Below, piece after piece: positions 56,599 through 64,000 of a stretch of 64,000 bases of DNA (position 1 is its first letter; every line of letters starts with the position of its first letter). Source of the stretch: Larix kaempferi (taxonomy: Eukaryota; Streptophyta; Pinopsida; Pinales; Pinaceae); the NCBI GenBank assembly GCA_027924585.1, contig BSBM01000870.1, positions 3,843,001-3,907,000 on the forward strand. The letters are read 5' to 3'. The position numbers and the translations under genes were made by a program. The notes below the pieces were generated by a model. The model saw only the letters and a list, made by a program, of their open reading frames with translations, did no database searches and was not told where the DNA came from.

Positions 56599-57325
56599 TG
56601 TTCTATAGGTGTAGATCACTCATCTTAAACAAACCTCACAATTTCACTCAAAGAATTGCAGAGAAGAATAAGTAGAATTGAATCAATATTCACACATGAA
56701 ACTAAAAGAATGTGGAAAAACTGTTGTAATTTCATTCATCGGCTGTAGGCTATAAAAAATATGAGAGTACTATGGAAGGAATTCAATTACCCCAAAGGTG
56801 ATTCAAATTCTCCTCAAGGTGTCACTTGGAAAACATTGGAGACATCACCCAATCAGTGGTAGTAGTCACAGATAATCAAATATCATTCAATGTGAGTCTA
56901 ATTGAGTCTAACTAAGTCATGTGAGCACAAATCTAGGGAAGGAGACTCCAAGTTGGTTGCATGAGGAGCTATCAGGGGTTATTAGAGATGAACTAGTCTC
57001 TGTAGCATTCAATCTAAGAGCTACAGTCAGTTAACTAAGCAATCAGTCCTCAAATCAAGGAACTGATCAACTAATCATAGAACTGACTAATAGAACTCCT
57101 AAATAGGTGGAAGAAGGTGTAGTTGTACTCCAGTGATGGAAACAAGGGTGAACCTGTGGATAGGAGGGAAAAAACTGAGTAGAAACAGGCTCCAGGGAGA
57201 TGAAAAATAATCACTAGGTGATGGGAGGCTACCATACTGATGACTGGATGCATGCATGCATGAAGGATGCATGCATGCATGCAATGCATGGAAATACAAA
57301 TGATGATGGTGAGAATATTCCAACA
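56599..57325 (-). repeat. 3' LTR of Copia C (727 bp)
   Basis: TGTTCTATAGG...ATTCCAACA. Contains an expanded CATG/GCAT run at about 57247-57285. Confidence 0.92.
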
Positions 57326-57336
57326 CCCCCCGCAAG
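57326..57336 (-). other. Polypurine tract of Copia C
   Basis: Minus-strand CTTGCGGGGGG directly abuts the 3' LTR. Confidence 0.8.
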
Positions 57337-57499
57337 CTAGACTACGAGGAAGTAGAACTGAAAAAATTAGGACCATGGTAACTGAGACAAAAGGTCACCC
57401 CATACAACAATCTAAATAAAAATGTTAGGAAATAGGGAAAACCTAATGGGAATAAATCCCCCCCTCAAGATAGACTGTAAAATGCTAATCAAGCATGTG

Positions 57500-58760
57500 C
57501 ATCACTCACCCCAAGAGGAGGCAAGTGACCTTATTTATCGAGAAAGTATCTATCAACAAGAAATGGATCAATGTGAGAAGGATGAAACCTTCCATTTTGA
57601 AAATAGGATTCGGTCTCCTTGGATCAAGTGGATCTCCAACAAGATCACCAGTAGATCTAAGAGTTGTGGATTCCCATATCAGAAGAGGAGGATCATCAGT
57701 TGCTAGATCTTCAGGTTCTTTTGGATCTGGATCTAACATTCTCTCATCTTCACTATCAGTTGCTAGATCTTAAGTTTCTTGTGGATCTGGATCTAGCATT
57801 CTCTCTTCATCACTTTCACTTTTAGAATCTGAATCTGAACTTTCTTGAGATGAAGCTTCTCTCTCTTGCTCATCAAGCAATGGTGGTGTGGTAGGAAAGT
57901 TGTTTTTCTCAACAGGATGAGCATCATGTAGAGGCCATTCCTCAAATTGTACAATTATCTCAAGAAATGTATGCATAGTAGATAGATCTAAAAGTTTGTA
58001 GGCTTTTGCACTGAGTGCATAACCAGCAAGAATACACTCTCTACTTTGTGGATCCAAGGATCTCCTTTTCTCTGTTGGAATTCTAGCCCAAGCTTTGGAT
58101 CCAAATACTCTAAGATGAGATACATCTGGTTTGTAACCTATCCATGCTTCGAAAGGATTCTTACCTTGTATTCCTTTGTGAGGAATTCTATTATGAAGGT
58201 ACGAAGCACAATTAATAGCTTCTACCCAAATACTAGGATGCAATACTTTAGACTCTAGCATGTAGGTTTTCATATCTTTCAAGGTTCTGTTCTTTTGATC
58301 TACAACACCATTTTTTGTGGTGTGTAGGGAACAGTTTGCTGCATCTTTATACCTTCAGCTACACAAAAGGTTTCGAACTCACCCTTCACATACTCTCCTC
58401 CATTATCAGTGTGGAGGACCTTTTCCTTCCTGTCAGAGAACCTTTCTACAGAAGCTTTGAAGAACTTGAAGTATCCAAAAACTTCAAATTTTAATTTAAG
58501 AAAGTACACCCAACTGAATCTAGAATAGTCATCAATGAAAGTTAAGATATACCTTGCTTTGTTCAAAGACATATATGGAAGTGGCCCAAAACATCACTGT
58601 GAATCAGGTCAAGAGTTTGAGAGTCTCTCCTCGCCTTCCCTTTCTCAAACTTATTCTCTAGATGCTTTCCCATCAAGCAACCTTTAAAGGTGCCTTTGGA
58701 AAACTTGATCTTAGGTAGACCTTCAACCATTTCCTGATTGTGTATGTCTTGCAAGTACTT
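57500..58760 (-). pseudogene. Integrase and linker of Copia C
   Basis: 58754-58563 carries part of the zinc region and LDLIHSDVLGHFH (first Asp kept). 58572-58300 has LHTDNGGEYVKGEF (second Asp) and PYTPQ, then a frameshift. 58282-57770 has the C-terminal part (NRIPHKGIQGKNPFEAWIGY, LRVFGSKAWARIP). A Ser/Asp/Glu-rich tail follows with a tandem duplication (ERMLDPDPQET and ERMLDPDPKEP, 57720-57810). The frame then runs toward the LTR without any RT motif. Confidence 0.85.
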
Positions 58761-59095
58761 TTTTCCAGCGAAAAAAATCTACTATTGATATTCAATAAAG
58801 TTGAATCAAATAGTACAATAAGGACCCAGATTCGTCAAACAGAATCGGTCAAACCAAACAGTTTAGCATATACCATGAGCAGTAGATGAGTCTCTTACCA
58901 GCTATATCACATGTCTTGCAAGTACTTGTAGTTGAGGTGCCTGAATCTTTCATTCCAAAGTCTAATTTATTCATTTGCATGTGTGAGAAATGCATTCGAC
59001 TTTGAGTAAGGTAGGAAGTGAGAAAAATAATAGATTTTCAAATGATTATCAGCAATACCTTTTTTAATGGTGTTTCCAGTTGATATCTCTTGGAT

Positions 59096-60302
59096 CTAGA
59101 CCTCATTAGGAGTGAAGATGACCTTCTTGGGTACTCCTGTATGATTCATTTGGTAGACAGAAAGTAGATTTGCTGCAAAATTAGGAATATCGAGTACATC
59201 ACTAAAATACCCATGCTCAATTTTGATCCTTCCAATCCCCTCAGAGGATACCTCAGAATCATTTCCAATCAAGATTGAAGGGCCAAATCTAGATTCAAAA
59301 TCAGAGAAGAGATTCTTACAAGAAGACATGTGTCTTGATGCTCCATAATAAATGATGAAGGAGTAATCATTGGAAGTACCATCCATGAGTGCATGGAACC
59401 TATCCTTGTCCTCATCTTTTGGATCAAATTTTCTTCTAGCGTTCATTGGTACTAGAATATTGTTCTTCTCCAGTAGTTGTGCCATCAGATCTATTGTTTT
59501 CTTCATACAAGCACTCTCAGGATTGAAGCCCCTGTTGCAATAGGGGCATTTGGACTTATCCTTTTGAGATTGCTTGCTTTTCTTGGAATTCAAATTCCCT
59601 TCTGAATGATAGGGAGCCTCTCCTGGATTATTCTCATTCAACTTCTTTTCTTTAAAAATTTGTATTCCCTTTGGCATTCACATTCTTCCCTTATGCAGCT
59701 GCAATTGCTGAATCCATCCTTGGTTTGATCACTCCCATATGCACTATTTTGTCTTTCTCTTTTGAGAGACACTGTATGAAGGATTCAAGGGTGTGGATTT
59801 TCCAATTTCAAATGGATAGCTTTGCTGATTGGAAGGTGGAGACAAAAAATAAGTAATCAACCCCCATTTTTGACAGAATGGCAAAGATAAGCTGCTTGTC
59901 TTCTTTCTCTATTCCATATGACTTCAACTGTGAAACCAAATTTTTGAACTTGGTGAAGAACTCATTGATTGAGTCGAAACTATTGGGGATCAGAGAGATG
60001 AGCTCATTTTCCAATTCGTGACCCTTCAATTCATCTTTCTACCCAAACATATATTCGAGCTTGTCCCAAACTTCTTTAAGAATTTTGAGATCAATGATAT
60101 GAAAATGTAGATCATCGGAAATACTGAGGAGTAGCAGTCCAATTGCTACATCAAGTTTATCAAGATACTTTGATTTATAAACTACTGCAATGGGCTCAAC
60201 TGCAGTACCATTCAAGACTCTAGAAATACTTTTGGACTTCATGAAGATGTTCATCTTGGATTTCCATTCGAAATAGGTGAAGGAGGTGAGTTTGAGATCC
60301 AT
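59096..60302 (-). pseudogene. Gag and protease of Copia C
   Basis: Gag N-terminus from 60302 (MDLKLTSFTYFEWKSKMNIF), a stop near 60039, then 60029-59808 (PNSFDSINEFFTKFKNLVSQ), and after a frameshift 59677-59096. The last part holds a partial zinc motif (CPYCNRGFNPES) and the protease loop as IIYYGASRHMSS, where the catalytic Asp and adjacent Ser both read Tyr, so the protease is dead. Confidence 0.85.
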
Positions 60303-60582
60303 AGTAGCTGCTGAATTCGAATCTGCTAAAGATGGAATAACCTACAATAAAAAAGGAAATTTTGATGGATATTTGTTCCAAAATATAAGCAACAATGCTT
60401 TAGGAAAGTGAGAACATTTGACTGGATCCTTCACACCTGGCTATACCTCACTGGATTGCTCCAGTGAATTCAATGCAATGGCACCAGGATTTGCTGGGGA
60501 AATACAGAGGCTTCTGGTCTCTACTGAAAAATAGTTGTTCAATAAACTGCTACAACTATTGCAATTCGAATAGATGTACCAA

Positions 60583-60594
60583 GCTATGATATCA
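60583..60594 (-). other. Decayed iMet primer site of Copia C
   Basis: Minus-strand TGATATCATAGC, five bases from the LTR, two mismatches to TGGTATCAGAGC. Confidence 0.65.
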
Positions 60595-60599
60595 TGTGA

Positions 60600-61326
60600 T
60601 ATTCTATAGGTGTAGATCACTCAGCTTGAACAAACCTCACAATTTCACACGAAGAATTGTAGAGAAGAAGAAGTAGAATTGAATCAATATTCACACATGA
60701 AACTAAAAGAATGTTGAAAAATTGTTGTAATGTCATTCATCAGCTGTAAGCTGGAAAAAATATGAGAGTACAATGGAATGAATTCAATTACACCAAAGGT
60801 GATTTGAATTCTCCTCAAGGTGTAGCTTGGAAAACATTGGAGACATCACCCAATCAGTGGTAGTGGTCACATATAGTCAAATATAAGTCAATGTGAGTTT
60901 AATTTAGTCTAACTGAGTCATGTGAGCACAAATATAGGGAAGGAGACTCCAAGGTGGGTGCATGAGGAGCTATCAGTGGTCAGTAGAGCTGAACTAGTCT
61001 CTATAGCAGTTAATATAAGAGCTAAAGTCAGTTAACTAAGCAATCAGTCCACAAATCAAGGAACTGATCCACTAATCATGGAACTGATTGATATAACTCC
61101 TAAATAGGTGGAAGAAGGCGCAGTTGTACTTCAGTGATGAAAAAAGGGTGCATCTGTGGCTAGGAGGGATAAACCTGAGTAGAAACAGGCTCCAGGGGCT
61201 GAAAAATAAGCACTAGGTGCTGGGAGACTACCATACTAATGACTAGATGCATGCAGTATGCATGTAAAATGCAAAATGCATGCAATGCATGCAAATACAA
61301 ATGATGATGGTGAGAATATTCCAACA
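60600..61326 (-). repeat. 5' LTR of Copia C (727 bp)
   Basis: Same length as the left LTR; the first terminal TG has become TA. Ends ATTCCAACA, then Copia D gag. Confidence 0.92.
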
Positions 61327-61628
61327 ATGGATACATTGATGCTAGTGTGTTCAAACAACTTCTTTATGGTCTTGAACATTTTCCTAGCAGTCTTCTTCCC
61401 TGATATTTTTGGAACCAAATGATCTCTTACTGAGTCTACTAGAATCCTTCTTGATCTGGCATCATTCTTCCTCCATCATGATTTTTCTTCTTCGGATTCT
61501 AGTTCAGGGACCTTCTCATTTACATATTGCAATAAGTCATTTTCTTGCAAAAGTAGAATTACCCTAGACTTCCAAGAGATAAATTTGGAAGCTCCTTCGA
61601 GATGATCTTCAACCTTCATGCCAATCAT
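61327..61628 (-). pseudogene. N-terminal Gag fragment of Copia D
   Basis: ATG at 61628. Reads KVEDHLEGASKFISWKSRV and ILLLQENDLLQYVNEKVPEL, one in-frame TGA, then RRILVDSVRDHLVPKISGKK and KKLFEHTSINVS before Copia C cuts it off. Related to Copia B Gag, which has the same FRAWKYRIGLILEENDL-type start. The rest of the gene is not on the other side of Copia C. Confidence 0.85.
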
Positions 61629-61997
61629 CTTGACTGCATATCTGGTTCAAAAACCCTAGTAGGAGCTAGGTCAAAAATGAAAGTTGGAATTTTGGAAAAC
61701 TAATTCCAAAACTAGATTATACCTAGCAAGGCAAGTTGAGATGTGGTAGGCATGATCCAAAACTATCGATAAAAGTGGGTAAAAACCGAAACCCTAATTT
61801 ATGCGGTAGCTGCAGAATTAGGTCAAAAATTGAAAATTCTTGGAATTGAGTTATGTCTTCACCAAAAATGAGCCTCCCTTAAAGCGAAATTCCCAATGCA
61901 CTTTTTCCTCCAAAAATTTGAGTGAAGACTTCAAAAGATTAAACCCTAGTCCTGGCAAGGTTCCTAAAATGTTCCAGCAATTGATTCTTCTAGAACT
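61629..61997 (-). other. Leader of Copia D
   Basis: About 370 bases with no ORF, between gag and primer site. Contains repeated AATTAGGTCAAAAAT/AGCTAGGTCAAAAAT-like text, reminiscent of the leader duplication in Copia B. Confidence 0.5.
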
Positions 61998-62009
61998 GCT
62001 CTGATACCA
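61998..62009 (-). other. tRNA-iMet primer binding site of Copia D
   Basis: Minus-strand TGGTATCAGAGC, a perfect match, directly abutting the LTR. Confidence 0.93.
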
Positions 62010-62576
62010 TGTTAGTTTTCATACATTCATAGCATAATAATTCAATTGCATAAACATGATCACTAGAATAAAGATAAAGCACAAAACAATAACAACAGAT
62101 TTTATCCTGGGAAACCCAAACAGGAGAAAAACTAGCAACCTTCATACAGAGATGATAATTCCGATATTAGAGTACAATCATAAAAGAGAAAAGATGGAAA
62201 TTCTATCCAAATGATAGAAACACCACAATAGTCTTCTCCTTCTACAGTGCGAACTTCTCTTCTTCAAGTCATACGAACTTGAGTGAATGAGTGAGTGAGA
62301 TAATGAGGTGACTTTATCTCTTATTTATACAAGTGCCAAAACTAGCTTTTACCCTAGCTGAGCCGACTTATATATTTGACTGGGCCGACTTCACTTGGGG
62401 GGTAATTAATAATTTAATTTTAATCTTTTCGTTTTCTTATTTTCACCCCAAGGTTTACATTGATTCTTTCAAGGGTTTACATAGTTAATTACATCAATTT
62501 TATCTACCTTAGGAGGTACAATCAAGTAATAGAAATACAATAAATAATATATTGTGAAGTTGCACAAAATCCAACA
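62010..62576 (-). repeat. 5' LTR of Copia D (567 bp)
   Basis: TGTTAGTTTTC...ATCCAACA. Minus-strand TATA box at 62329-62322, with GAGCCGAC and GGGCCGAC motifs at 62360-62367 and 62382-62389. No partner LTR in the window. Confidence 0.85.
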
Positions 62577-64000
62577 CTTGTGGAGTGATTCCTTCCTTAA
62601 GGATTACTTGATGGTGTTACCCTACCTCAAGGAATTCTCTATATCTTGGTTTTTTTCTTATGGTGAATGTCTTTTGGTTATTTTTGAAGTATAAGGGTTA
62701 TATATTTTTGTTTTGATTCAATTTATGGTTTAAGGATCACCACATGTTACCAATGCACAAATTCCAAATAATCCCACAACTTTAACTACTAAGGAGGGGA
62801 TGGTGAGATGCTCCTAAACATTATCCTCTCGAGATGAGGTTCAAAGGGTGTGTTCTTTTTGTCATATATTAAAACCTTGAGTGACTTCAAACTTCGAGGA
62901 GTCTTCAAAAAGTCCCAAGGTTCATACCTTAGATGCTTGGATTTCAAACACTAACCCAAGCATAGTATCTCTAAACCCAAATGGAGCATCATAGAAGATT
63001 GAAGATATTGAATGTAAGGAATTTCTTATCGTTGATCTTAAATGAAGTTAGCATTGTTGAATGTAAAGGATCTTATGAATCCCTATACAAATTTCATGGT
63101 TCAAAAGAATAAGACTTTAGTTCATGACCTTGATATTTTTTTTTCAGGAGAGTTAAAACTAATGGGATTTTACTCAAAGTGGTCTTAAATATTATTTGGC
63201 CTAGTGTTGTTATTTTTTTCCAGCCATACCATAAACAACATGGGAGTTTCTACTTGATTCTCCCACACATCACCTTAGATGTTATAGGATCGGGACAAAA
63301 ACCATCTAAAGGTCTCATTTGGATAATGTTGTTTTAGAAATTTGAATTTTGGACCTTGTCGACATGTATTCAACCAATGATGAAAAGGAGGGAATGAATT
63401 TTTGGTATGTGTTGGCCAATGAATTATTGGAAAAATCCATTGGTCGGTTGTGTCGTGATTTTAACATGGTATAAATCACAAGATGACAAGGAGAGTATGC
63501 TCCCATTTTGCATTCCATAAATAGGAAGGTGGGATTAAAATGCCCTTAAATTCAAGGTTGGCCTCTATAGCCGTGACAAATTTAGGGGGAGGAAACCCTC
63601 AAACTTTGATTTACATGATACAACTACTAAAATGGTAATGACATAATTATAAAGAGAGAGGACAAGGTCATGTATTTCAGATTAAACCCTTTCCATTTTT
63701 ACTATGACGGATAAAGCTTTGTTCAAGCACCAAGTGGGATGTCTCTCTCATACCAAGTGTGCATTTACTTTTCAATTTCCTAGGTAGTGGTAAAGAGGAA
63801 AATTCAAAAGGCTCATTTTTTTCTCAATATTTCATACTTGGAAATTCCAAGCCTTTTGAACTCGATTGGGGGAGTCTCAAAGCTTCTCTCATTGTTAAGA
63901 TGCAAGGATTGGGTAGTTGAGATAGGTCTACAATTTTTTCATATAAAATCCCTAGTAGGAATACATTGAAGAAGAGTTCACAAGTCAGTGCAAGATCATT
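62577..64000. other. Right end without identifiable feature
   Basis: AT-rich; only short open frames (67 codons at most), none with recognisable motifs. Some text repeats within it (TTCAAA, TCCCAAGG), but no element can be supported. Confidence 0.4.

Larger units (their letters stand above)
56599..61326 (-). mobile_element. Ty1/Copia element lacking RT (Copia C), mismatched flanks
   Basis: Two 727-base LTRs (56599-57325 and 60600-61326), roughly 10% different in the part compared by eye. Minus-strand order: 5' LTR, decayed iMet primer site, gag, protease, integrase, then directly the polypurine tract and 3' LTR. RT and RNase H are missing. The bases next to the ends (TGCGA left, ATGGA right) are not a target duplication. 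The left flank is CT-rich repeat and the right flank is the gag of Copia D. Confidence 0.9.

Overview
The window looks like nuclear DNA of a land plant with a large, gene-poor genome; a gymnosperm is my guess, from element content rather than proof. There is no bacterial-style gene organisation and I see no rRNA, tRNA or CRISPR array. At least six LTR retrotransposons fill about two thirds of it, several nested. The rest is old non-coding repeat, CT microsatellite, and two decayed genes that were split by retrotransposon insertion.

Layout. 1-47 is the end of a Copia LTR (family A). About 1202-10674 is a Tat-like Ty3/Gypsy element on the minus strand (gag, protease, RT-RNase H, integrase, then a second RNase H); its left LTR is not in the window. 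It sits inside a second minus-strand element, 10675-14279, which has a gag, a tRNA-Asp-type primer site and two unrecognised ORFs but no visible pol. 14280-16726 is an unusually GC-rich block of broken minus-strand frames, followed by a possible solo LTR (16727-17152) and a long CT-rich non-coding repeat (17153-18055).

19006-30166 is a broken gene of about 1,257 codons that I do not recognise. Its two halves (19006-20700 and 28088-30166) are separated by a young, complete Copia element (family B, 20701-28082, minus strand, target duplication CTGTG). The halves share one reading frame and carry nine internal stops with no frameshift. 31050-40360 is a complete but dead Ty3/Gypsy element (plus strand, target duplication TTATG) inserted in another decayed gene, which resembles a DDE-type transposase and resumes at 40361-41560.

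41561-47200 is AT-rich with little I can support. 47209-55440 is the CT-rich repeat again, split by an internally eroded Copia element (family A, 47809-54732, plus strand, target duplication TTTCC). 55780-56598 is alternating purine/pyrimidine and CT-rich DNA. 56599-61326 is a Copia element lacking RT (family C, minus strand) whose two flanks do not match. It is followed by the gag start and 5' LTR of another Copia element (family D, 61327-62576). 62577-64000 shows nothing I can identify.

Age order from LTR pairs compared by eye: Copia B about 2% divergence, Copia A about 4%, Gypsy-2 and Copia C roughly 10%. No intact autonomous element is present; even the best preserved (Copia B) has one nonsense codon and a missing integrase catalytic Asp. 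Many in-frame stops are TAG, TAA or TGA at positions where Gln, Arg or Trp would be expected, which fits methylcytosine deamination.
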